Notes under the pieces: generated by a model
The model's input: the letters and a program-made list of their open reading frames with translations, nothing else
The model's database searches: none
Told to the model about the DNA's origin: nothing
Virus record (IMG/VR): IMGVR_UViG_3300047481_001769
Span: 1 to 22,278 of that record
Length of the DNA stretch: 22,278 nucleotides
Direction: 5' to 3' (one strand)
From: a virus
Shown: in pieces, positions 1 through 6,648 of the stretch
How positions within the stretch are numbered: the first letter of the stretch is position 1
Layout: each line of letters begins with the position of its first letter
Program-made: the position numbers and the translations under genes

Positions 1-18
1 TAATTCTTGCGCTTTCAT
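1..18 (-). CDS. Start of a truncated gene (first six codons)
   Basis: An ATG at 18-16 is followed by five in-frame codons (MKAQEL) before the window ends. A copy of the intergenic TATTTATA motif lies at 49-56, 30 bases upstream, and the 60-base gap after the recombinase gene holds no other start with a comparable upstream signal. The product cannot be identified from six residues. It is called because motif, spacing and strand match the other genes here. Confidence 0.45.
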
Positions 19-48
19 TGTATTTTTGATTATTAACTTTTTGTTTAT

Positions 49-56
49 TATAAATA
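49..56 (-). promoter_or_regulatory. Intergenic TATTTATA motif upstream of the leftmost gene
   Basis: The minus strand reads CTATTTATAATAAACA here, almost identical to the sequence upstream of the coiled-coil gene at 16388-16395. It contains TATAAT, a possible -10 box. It is one of six copies found only in gaps just upstream of start codons, so a phage promoter element is the likely role. Confidence 0.45.
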
Positions 57-78
57 GTCTAACAACAATAAAACACTA

Positions 79-1221
79 TTAGTCCTCAATATTTTCATCC
101 AATGTAACACTATCTGGGTCGATTTCACCGTCTGTGCGATACTTCATAATATATATGTCGTAAATCTGCTTGAGGCAATAATCTCGGAGTTCTGCATTCT
201 CTCTGATAAGAGATCGCCAATCTTTTGCTTGGAACTTATGAATCTCACCAGTAGTTTCATTAACAATTTGATACCAAGCTCCTGATCCACTAACTCTGCC
301 ATAATTCTTGAGCAACTTCAACCAGCTATTAACATCATCAATACCCGAGTCAAAGTATACGTCAAACTCAGCTTTCTTAAATGGAGGACCCATACGATTC
401 TTAATCACTTGAGCTTCTGTTTGTACTCCAATAATCTGCTCAGTTGCACCTGATCCACTTTTGAGTTTTCCAATTGGTTTCAAGCGAATTCGACAGCTTG
501 CATGAAATCCCAATGCTTTACCACCAGAAGTTGTGTACTTATCTCCAAACATTACACCCATCTTTTCACGAAGTTGTGATGCACAAAGTAATAACACACG
601 CTGTTTACCGATTGTATTAGTAATCTTACGCATTGCCTTTGACATTAGGATTGCTTTGGAAGTTGCCCAACCGTCTTTATCGAAGTCTGCATCCTGTTCA
701 ATCTTGGTAGTTGCAGCTGATACTGAGTCTACAACGATTGTAACTAGTCGATCTTTGGAGGTTTTACGAATACTCTCGATGATGTTTTCAATGGCTTCAA
801 ATATATCCTCAATTGTCTCAAGTGGAATATAAAGCATATTATTTACATCAACTCCGATTGCACGCAAGAATTCCTCACTTAATGCATTTTCTGTATCAAT
901 GTATACGGCTAGACCACCCTTCTTTTGTGTATTTGCAAGTGCGTGAGCCATAATAAGACTCTTGCCTGATGCCTCCATTCCTTGCAGCTCAACAATACGG
1001 CCGACGGGGAATCCCCCGTCAGGCCTGTTTGATATAGCAATGTCAAGCAATGTTGATCCAGTTGATACCCACTCAGTTAAATCTGTTGGTGTTTCTTCTG
1101 CACCTAGAAAATGTACGGCTTTGAAATCTTTAAACTTCTTATTTAAGTTTTCTGCTAGAGCCGTAGCTAGTTCGTCACGTCCTGATATTTCATCAGGTAC
1201 GCCTGCTGCTTTTTTTGCCAT
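79..1221 (-). CDS. uvsX: RecA/UvsX-type recombinase
   Basis: ATP-dependent strand-exchange recombinase, expected to coat single-stranded phage DNA and drive recombination-dependent replication and repair. The 380-residue protein carries a RecA-type Walker A (GMEASGKS, residues 81-88), a catalytic-type Glu in IDTENAL (E111) and a hydrophobic Walker B strand ending at D165. Its DNA-binding loop 2 region, MGVMFGDKYTTSGGKALGF (221-239), closely follows bacterial RecA, and Gln216 sits at the RecA allosteric sensor position. Walker A is closer to cellular RecA than to T4 UvsX, so RecA is an equally fair name. The gene starts six bases after the gp32-like stop, so the two are probably co-transcribed and act on the same DNA. 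No clear Shine-Dalgarno precedes the ATG. The family is certain; the symbol is by function and context. Confidence 0.93.
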   Translation of the reverse strand: MAKKAAGVPDEISGRDELATALAENLNKKFKDFKAVHFLGAEETPTDLTEWVSTGSTLLDIAISNRPDGGFPVGRIVELQGMEASGKSLIMAHALANTQKKGGLAVYIDTENALSEEFLRAIGVDVNNMLYIPLETIEDIFEAIENIIESIRKTSKDRLVTIVVDSVSAATTKIEQDADFDKDGWATSKAILMSKAMRKITNTIGKQRVLLLCASQLREKMGVMFGDKYTTSGGKALGFHASCRIRLKPIGKLKSGSGATEQIIGVQTEAQVIKNRMGPPFKKAEFDVYFDSGIDDVNSWLKLLKNYGRVSGSGAWYQIVNETTGEIHKFQAKDWRSLIRENAELRDYCLKQIYDIYIMKYRTDGEIDPDSVTLDENIED

Positions 1222-1227
1222 GCTCGA

Positions 1228-2037
1228 TTACTTCTTAAATAATTCGTCGAATGCTGATGTTACGTCTTCTACTTTTGTAGCCGTTTTAGCAGTTTTGATA
1301 CTTGATGGATTATTCATTGATTCTAAGAAATCATCCTTTGGAGCTCCTGCTGATGCATCTGATTCAGGGTCTAGCCATTTTTCTAAGGCTTGTTTCATCT
1401 CATCGTATGAAATCTCACCAACGATATCTTCTACGTTTTTCTGACCATTTACAATTGACTCTGCGATTGCTTTGTCGGCTGTTGCTGGTGTTACGTTTGG
1501 TTTCACACGCACTGTAAATGATGGGAATGACTTGCCATTACCTTCTTCTGCTGGAATGTGCTCTACTGTGATGTCACGTCCATTCATAAGGTCTGTAATA
1601 TCGCCGTAGTCAGGATCTGAGATAATACCTAAAAGCTCCTGATAGATTTGTTTTCCGAATGACCAAAAGCGAACACCCTTGTCTTCTTCACCACGTACGA
1701 TTACTGGTGCATATACTCGGAATTTAGGTTCGATCTTCTTACCAAGCTTCCAATCATCCTTATCTCCAGTCTTTTTAAGCTTTTCAGCGAATTCTAAGAT
1801 TGGGTCAGGACGTCCAAAGGATGTCGGTGATACCATTGTGCGCTTACCAATCTCGTAGTGAAATGAAAGCTCAATAAAAGGATTGCTTTTGTCAAAAGCG
1901 TACGGTACGATACGAATTACGCTTTTACCTACTGGTGGTTTCCACATAGAGTCGCTGCTCTTTGAACCACCTCCGTTGTTTGCGGATTGTTGAATCTGCG
2001 AGAGTCTCGCTTTGATTTGATCTAAGTTAATTGCCAT
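1228..2037 (-). CDS. Single-stranded DNA-binding protein, T4 gp32-like
   Basis: Probable replication and recombination SSB that protects single strands and helps load the recombinase encoded next to it. The 269-residue protein begins with a short basic/Gln-rich arm. A middle section follows (about 32-175) with the gp32-type pattern: WKPPVGKSVIRIVPY, a paired aromatic stretch (FHYEIGKRTMVSP), and FRVYAPVIVRGEEDKGVRFWSFGKQIY, whose core shows the conserved VRFWSFGK. The C-terminal tail is acidic and ends VTSAFDELFKK, like the protein-interaction tail of gp32. I find no cysteine, so the zinc-binding subdomain of T4 gp32 is missing. It is followed after six bases by the recombinase, which fits a gp32-uvsX replication cassette. 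The leader is AT-rich without a Shine-Dalgarno sequence. Confidence 0.82.
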   Translation of the reverse strand: MAINLDQIKARLSQIQQSANNGGGSKSSDSMWKPPVGKSVIRIVPYAFDKSNPFIELSFHYEIGKRTMVSPTSFGRPDPILEFAEKLKKTGDKDDWKLGKKIEPKFRVYAPVIVRGEEDKGVRFWSFGKQIYQELLGIISDPDYGDITDLMNGRDITVEHIPAEEGNGKSFPSFTVRVKPNVTPATADKAIAESIVNGQKNVEDIVGEISYDEMKQALEKWLDPESDASAGAPKDDFLESMNNPSSIKTAKTATKVEDVTSAFDELFKK

Positions 2038-2053
2038 ATGAATTGATTTTTAG

Positions 2054-2065
2054 TTACTATAGTAA
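2054..2065. promoter_or_regulatory. Perfect 12-base palindrome upstream of the SSB gene
   Basis: TTACTATAGTAA is a perfect inverted repeat lying 16 bases upstream of the SSB start. It could be an operator, part of a promoter (minus strand TATTTACTATAGTAAC resembles the TATTTAT motif), or chance in an AT-rich gap. Position is the only support for function. Confidence 0.25.
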
Positions 2066-2085
2066 ATAAAAACCGATCAGACAAC

Positions 2086-2463
2086 TCAGATTGTTAACTC
2101 TTTAATTTTAATTATTTTATAAGAATCGAACCCATCTGACAATAACAAACTGTTCATATAATTTGCCCACTCTACCCTGAAAGATTTGTCCAGTATACCA
2201 TTGTTTAGGACTTTAATTAGGCTGTTAAGAGCATTTATACTGTAGAACGTATTGGTGTCTTTTTTTCGGTTTATTGATATTGTGTCTTTTAGTCTTTTTT
2301 CGTTTGTAAATACATTGTAGATGCACACGATGCATCTTGGAGTATCAATATAGGAATAACATTTCAGATTTGCAACATCGTTGTTGTAAATTTTATGAAC
2401 ACTACCTATACATGTAGGTAATTGATCTATATACGTAAATGTGCACAACAATTGTGGCTTCAT
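2086..2463 (-). CDS. Small protein of unknown function in the replication cluster
   Basis: A 125-residue protein that I do not recognise. The ATG at 2463 is chosen; a TTG lies one codon upstream. The N-terminal half alternates short beta-like stretches (LLCTFTYI, CIVCIYNVF) with several cysteines. The middle has a motif that looks conserved, DTISINRKKDTNTFYSINAL, followed by an amphipathic helix and a segment WANYMNSLLL. No signal peptide or membrane segment is visible. It lies between the DNA polymerase and the gp32-like gene, with its own upstream TATTTATG motif. A role in replication or its control is suggested only by position, and its size recalls small phage regulators without any sequence match I can see. 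Confidence 0.75.
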   Translation of the reverse strand: MKPQLLCTFTYIDQLPTCIGSVHKIYNNDVANLKCYSYIDTPRCIVCIYNVFTNEKRLKDTISINRKKDTNTFYSINALNSLIKVLNNGILDKSFRVEWANYMNSLLLSDGFDSYKIIKIKELTI

Positions 2464-2478
2464 CAATATTCTATTTCA

Positions 2479-2486
2479 CATAAATA
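2479..2486 (-). promoter_or_regulatory. Intergenic TATTTATG motif
   Basis: The minus strand reads GCATATTTATGTGAAATA, 15 bases before the ATG of the 125-residue gene. The left flank GCATATTTAT matches that upstream of the tape measure gene. It is a variant of the recurrent intergenic motif; a promoter role is inferred. Confidence 0.4.
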
Positions 2487-2513
2487 TGCTAAGATGATGC
2501 CAAACGTATAAGT

Positions 2514-3818
2514 CTATAGTGCTCTCAATGCATTATAGGTAGGTCCTACCTTGATTTTTATTGGATATTTGTTAGTGTCAATAACCTTATTTATACCTTC
2601 AATACATTTACTGTGATCTTTTTTATCCAAATCAAACAAAATACTATCATAAACATACAATATAGGTAATATTGATGTATCTTTAAATAGTGTAAGAAAC
2701 TCATCTAAATAGTAAACATTGTTCTCAGTCTCTAGTGCTTGTATGAAATAGTTGAATACCTTTTGCGGAGCAAACATTTCTTCTCTATCCATACGCAACT
2801 TTCTTCCACTCGGAAGCTCTACATAACCACTCTTTTTGTAGAATGAGTAAAGTGATTTGGTCAGATCGTCAATTCTCTTGAAAAAGTCAATATCGAGATA
2901 TTTTTTATCTACACCACCATAAATCTGTCTGAATGTATTTTCTTTACTTTGCTTTACAAGATCCTCTGTTGTAGGTTGTCCTTGGAAATATAGAGTGCTT
3001 AGGTGTTCGTATAAGCTTCCTGTTACATCATAATCTATTAGATCGCATATTATTCGCGGGTGATATGATTCAAAGTCTATTTCTAATAACATACCATCCT
3101 CATAGCGTGTAACAAAGCAGTCTCGTGAACCATCATCCTTATTTATTGCAGCTAGATTAACACCACCATACGTGTTACTTGGCCGGCCAGTAGAAGTAAA
3201 GAGGTTGTATTTGCCATAGCAGTACTCACCCACTTGTGCATGAGTCTTGCCATAAAATGCATTAAATAGCTGACTGTTTATCTTTAGGCCATTTTTCTCA
3301 ATATTATGAAAGACCTCTTGCGCTTTATTGTAATATTCTATACCTTCAACTGGTTCATTTAATGCGTATAGATACTTTGTAAATAACTCATATCCAATTT
3401 CTTCTAGCTTGTGAATTGGTATTATCTTATTAATAAGTAAGCAATTAGCATATTTCCGCTTGTAATAATTAATAAGTGAGTTCTCTGTTTGCTCAGGCAG
3501 CTTGTTTATTGTCAAATACGAAACTACATCAGCATCAGGAATGTTACTTACGTCATATCCATTGTATTGAAATAAGTGCTTATTGTATACTACATTATTA
3601 GAAGTGAGTATTTCAGTAATCGTTGATTTTGTATAGATTGCATCCGGATGGTTTATAGCTATGGTGTAGGTATTCTCTGATTCTATATCAATGAGAACTA
3701 CAGCTGTTAGATTGCTTTCAATACTATGTAGTCTATTATCTAATCCGAACGGGATAATAAAATAGGATCTAGTGCTTGGAAATAGTTTATTGTATAATTC
3801 CTCCGAGTCTATAATCAT
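2514..3818 (-). CDS. Family A DNA polymerase with degenerate exonuclease region
   Basis: A DNA polymerase of the Pol I family, probably the phage replicative or accessory polymerase. At 434 residues it is far shorter than Pol I (about 930) and shorter than most phage family A enzymes. Polymerase motifs are in order: TSTGRPSN (208-215, as TATGRLS of Pol I), motif A IDFESYHPRII with Asp248, motif B KENTFRQIYGG (292-302) with the Lys, Phe, Tyr-Gly spacing of the O helix, and motif C YVYDSILF with Asp391. Both catalytic Asp residues are present, while the usual His-Asp-Glu of motif C is Tyr-Asp-Ser. The first 130 residues resemble the fold pattern of a 3'-5' exonuclease (YTIAINHPDA; VVYNKHLFQYNGYD) but lack the acidic residues expected there, so proofreading is probably absent or supplied by another protein. 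It ends 17 bases after the 197-residue gene. Confidence 0.87.
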   Translation of the reverse strand: MIIDSEELYNKLFPSTRSYFIIPFGLDNRLHSIESNLTAVVLIDIESENTYTIAINHPDAIYTKSTITEILTSNNVVYNKHLFQYNGYDVSNIPDADVVSYLTINKLPEQTENSLINYYKRKYANCLLINKIIPIHKLEEIGYELFTKYLYALNEPVEGIEYYNKAQEVFHNIEKNGLKINSQLFNAFYGKTHAQVGEYCYGKYNLFTSTGRPSNTYGGVNLAAINKDDGSRDCFVTRYEDGMLLEIDFESYHPRIICDLIDYDVTGSLYEHLSTLYFQGQPTTEDLVKQSKENTFRQIYGGVDKKYLDIDFFKRIDDLTKSLYSFYKKSGYVELPSGRKLRMDREEMFAPQKVFNYFIQALETENNVYYLDEFLTLFKDTSILPILYVYDSILFDLDKKDHSKCIEGINKVIDTNKYPIKIKVGPTYNALRAL

Positions 3819-3835
3819 ATTTAACTATATGATAT

Positions 3836-4429
3836 TTATCTCGGTCTAGCAAACTCTATATAGTTTTTTATTATGAAGCTTATATTTGGTATAACTTGTG
3901 CTGCACGTTCCACTTGAAGTGCGTTATATTCATAGATACCCATCTCCAATATCATACCTTTGTCATCGTATCTATTATTTAAAGGTCCCGTCAACTTCCA
4001 GGTTATTGTAGCTAGATTATATAAACCGCCATTAATTTGATTAGGTTTATTATACTTTTGAGCTTGTAGTATGTCGATTTCCATTGGATATCTATCAGAT
4101 CCAAAAGCTTTTTCAACGAAGTATCTTAAAGAGTAACCAGCTTTATAATCTAGAAGCTCTGGTCTAATTATATATGGCTTTGGCTCTACGTAGTCGGTTA
4201 CTAAGTTCTCAAATTCTTTAAGCTTATCATACAAATATAATTCTTGATCGGGATAGAATTTGGTTAATTTTTGTGATGTTCGTGTCTGTCTTGGTTCTGT
4301 ATATGGTTCGTTGTTCACTAGATGGTATTCACCTATGTAGTTATTACCATCTAAAGAATACTCAAATCCCTTAGTATATAAATACGTATCTGCTCTACTT
4401 ATGCCAGCTAATGGATTTATCTTTCTCAT
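3836..4429 (-). CDS. Probable structural protein of unknown function
   Basis: A 197-residue protein without a family I can name. It begins MRKINPLAGISRADTYLYTK and continues with a beta-rich section (FEYSLDGNNYIGEYHLVNNEPYTEPRQTR, residues about 22-50) that reads like a small barrel with many aromatic residues. A mixed region rich in Tyr, Asn and Pro follows, and the protein ends with an amphipathic segment. No signal peptide or membrane helix is seen. It starts five bases after the stop of the putative hub gene and follows a run of baseplate genes, so a baseplate or tail-associated role is the best inference. The polymerase gene follows 17 bases later, so the boundary between tail and replication modules falls here. 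Confidence 0.75.
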   Translation of the reverse strand: MRKINPLAGISRADTYLYTKGFEYSLDGNNYIGEYHLVNNEPYTEPRQTRTSQKLTKFYPDQELYLYDKLKEFENLVTDYVEPKPYIIRPELLDYKAGYSLRYFVEKAFGSDRYPMEIDILQAQKYNKPNQINGGLYNLATITWKLTGPLNNRYDDKGMILEMGIYEYNALQVERAAQVIPNISFIIKNYIEFARPR

Positions 4430-4434
4430 TGTAA

Positions 4435-6345
4435 TTATTTAGATTTATACCTTGCTACAGTATTAACAGTAGTTTTCCAATCGTTGTTGTCGGATATTTC
4501 ATGTTCAACAGTAGTAACTTGAAATTTCCAAACATTTCTAATTCCTTCTGGTATTCGTGGGTGATTTACATACTGTCCAAATTTAAAACCACCAATACCA
4601 TCTAATGTAAAGCTAAATTCAAAAGGCAATATAGTATCACATTGTGCTTCTGTGTTTAATGTTGCTAATATTTCACTCCTTGCAGTTTCCAATGCAGTTA
4701 CACCATCCTCCGTAATTTCATCTTGTACTTTTTTCAGAGCTTCATTAAATTTTGTAACTGGATCTGCTTTTTCTTCACATTTCATGTCCTTATTTTCAAA
4801 AGTACATGGTATACTAGCACCCTTAGTCTTTGTTGTAGCTGCTTTTGGTTCTGCACGGTTTTTTGCTTTATTTTGTCTAAATGCTGTGAATTTACCTATA
4901 CATGGATCGGAATTACCTTGATTTGGAACGTAAGCATATAGTGCCATTGATTTCATACTATCTGTTAGCTTTGTTTCCAGTTTAATATCTCTAGTTATAC
5001 TAGTTTGTCCACTTTTTGTGGGTTCTATAGTTACTGTTGATGTTGTTTCTGCAGTTGCCGTATCTAGTATTTGTATTACTGGAATTTTATCGCCTTCACA
5101 CTTACCTGTTGCATCTAAAATTTCTAAACTCCAAAAATTGCCTAATTTACTATTGATTGTTGTGTGTATTGTTTGCAATAATCTTTGTAGAGATAATCCC
5201 TTTTCACCGTCGCTCTGTGATGACATCTCTTTCAAGACCTTCATTAGATAAACTGTGTTTATCATCACGTTATCTAGTATCAAAAACTCACCGCTAATAG
5301 CTGATGGAGGGCTACCTACTTTGACTCCTTGTATTAACTTGTTACTGTAGGTACCACCTGGCACATAGCAAATTCGAATATCGGATGAGAAAACATACTC
5401 TATATTTTTTGTTTTTAACTTAACTCCCGTTGTATCTACTTTACCAAAAACCTCTGGAAGAGCAAATTTATTTATCATAGTATGAAGAGCTCTTACGGAT
5501 ATAAAGTTCTCTTCAACATTCGTGCCCGTAACACCAGCTAACCAAGCCATAAAATTCGTTGCCTCTTCACCAAAAGATGTCCTCTGTGCACCTTCGTAAG
5601 CTATGCGACAAAAATTATTACTCGACAGACCCAGTGATGCTATTAACGCTTTTGCTGCTTCCGGTGTAGCTAGAGTATTTAATACTGACTGCATTAAGTT
5701 TGTATTGTTTAATGGTACCTTACTGTCGCCTACTTTTGCTGTACATTCACAATTATTATTGGTACTATCCATCTTAGTCTCAGCTACAAAATTTGCTGCA
5801 GATATAATCTCGATTGTAATATCCCAACCATTATCCTCATTTAAAGAGTAGTTATAATTCGCTACCTTTCCTTGAAATCCATCATAACAGGCCTCACTGC
5901 TAGCTTTATCAAAAATCTTACAATAAGCTTCTGAATCAGTATATACCGCTGTTACTGGTGTGGTTCCTGGACTACCAGCTGCATTTACACTCCAGCCAAA
6001 TTGAACTCGCGCACTCATTCCAGGTAGAAAGTAGCATTTTGCTATTTCATTGAGTTGATCGTCTGTCCAAGCTTGTAATTCCAATGTACACTTTCGAGTT
6101 GTTCCAAGTTCTCCTTGTTTTGTGACTTTTACACTTTTAACGTTTGGTTGAGGTCTTTCATAATTTGCTGTATAGATGTAATTGCCATTCGAAGCAATTG
6201 GACCTCTAGCACAAGTATCAGCCATACTCATAACGTGCACCCACGCTGCTTTGGATGCATTCCACAAATTAACGGATGTTTTAGCTCTGTTAGCTAATTC
6301 TGTTGTTAGCGAACCTGGTACGGTTGCGTTCTCAAAAATACTCAT
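4435..6345 (-). CDS. Putative baseplate hub or large baseplate structural protein
   Basis: A 636-residue protein in the place where T4-like clusters carry hub proteins. Residues about 69-119 form a recognisable block (VKSVKVTKQGELG, then TLELQAWTDDQLNEIAKCYF and RVQFGWS). I associate this pattern with hub-type virion proteins of phages of this kind: a beta domain followed by a helix and a strand ending in GWS. The centre and end are Thr/Asn-rich and beta-like, with a charged helical insert near 520-560 (DPVTKFNEALKKVQDEITEDG). It has 14 cysteines, unusually many for a cytoplasmically assembled virion protein. Its start overlaps the gp53-like stop by four bases (ATGA), implying translational coupling. 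GAGG lies five bases before the ATG, one of the few possible Shine-Dalgarno matches here. Hub identity is an inference from that block and gene order. Confidence 0.7.
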   Translation of the reverse strand: MSIFENATVPGSLTTELANRAKTSVNLWNASKAAWVHVMSMADTCARGPIASNGNYIYTANYERPQPNVKSVKVTKQGELGTTRKCTLELQAWTDDQLNEIAKCYFLPGMSARVQFGWSVNAAGSPGTTPVTAVYTDSEAYCKIFDKASSEACYDGFQGKVANYNYSLNEDNGWDITIEIISAANFVAETKMDSTNNNCECTAKVGDSKVPLNNTNLMQSVLNTLATPEAAKALIASLGLSSNNFCRIAYEGAQRTSFGEEATNFMAWLAGVTGTNVEENFISVRALHTMINKFALPEVFGKVDTTGVKLKTKNIEYVFSSDIRICYVPGGTYSNKLIQGVKVGSPPSAISGEFLILDNVMINTVYLMKVLKEMSSQSDGEKGLSLQRLLQTIHTTINSKLGNFWSLEILDATGKCEGDKIPVIQILDTATAETTSTVTIEPTKSGQTSITRDIKLETKLTDSMKSMALYAYVPNQGNSDPCIGKFTAFRQNKAKNRAEPKAATTKTKGASIPCTFENKDMKCEEKADPVTKFNEALKKVQDEITEDGVTALETARSEILATLNTEAQCDTILPFEFSFTLDGIGGFKFGQYVNHPRIPEGIRNVWKFQVTTVEHEISDNNDWKTTVNTVARYKSK

Positions 6346-6647
6346 ATAACCTCATTAAGCCTTGTATATTCTTCTAGTATTGAATCTACATCTCTTGGTA
6401 TAAATATCTTCAATCCAGACTCGAGAGCCATTGAACCCTTTGATATTTTATTAGCGTGTGCAATAATCCACCAATACTTAACCGATCCATAGTACTTATA
6501 GGATAGTTGATCTAGCCGATCTGATGAATCTGTTAATACGTAGATATCTCCTGGTTTAGGTGTTATTGTTGGATAAAGTGTTGATCTAACTACGCTTACC
6601 TTTCCTGCTTTTTTTGATGGAATATTATTATATCTTGCTACTGCCAT
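6342..6647 (-). CDS. Baseplate wedge protein, gp53-like (LysM-type fold)
   Basis: A 101-residue protein matching the short gp53-type baseplate proteins of contractile tails. The core is LysM-like: DRLDQLSYKYYGSVKYWWIIAHAN (43-66), then a glycine turn and GLKIFIPRD (78-86), i.e. helix-loop-helix followed by the closing strand with an I-P pair. In T4, gp53 ties baseplate wedges around the hub. T4 gp53 is longer (about 196 residues); short versions made of little more than this fold are common in distant relatives. The gene lies directly after the repeat-bearing baseplate gene and overlaps the putative hub gene by four bases. A LysM cell-wall-binding role is an alternative, but position and absence of any signal peptide favour baseplate. 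Confidence 0.82.
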   Translation of the reverse strand: MAVARYNNIPSKKAGKVSVVRSTLYPTITPKPGDIYVLTDSSDRLDQLSYKYYGSVKYWWIIAHANKISKGSMALESGLKIFIPRDVDSILEEYTRLNEVI

Positions 6648-6648
6648 A

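Noticed and set aside
49-56. T4-type late promoter TATAAATA driving plus-strand transcription
   Set aside because: No plus-strand gene lies downstream of this or the other copies; a role on the minus strand is the better reading.
962-1444. Plus-strand 160-codon open frame across the recombinase/SSB boundary
   Set aside because: It lies opposite two well-identified genes, has no upstream signal, and its Ser-rich product has no recognisable features.
6342-6647. Cell-wall-binding LysM endolysin component
   Set aside because: There is no catalytic domain or signal peptide, and size and position between baseplate genes match gp53-like proteins.
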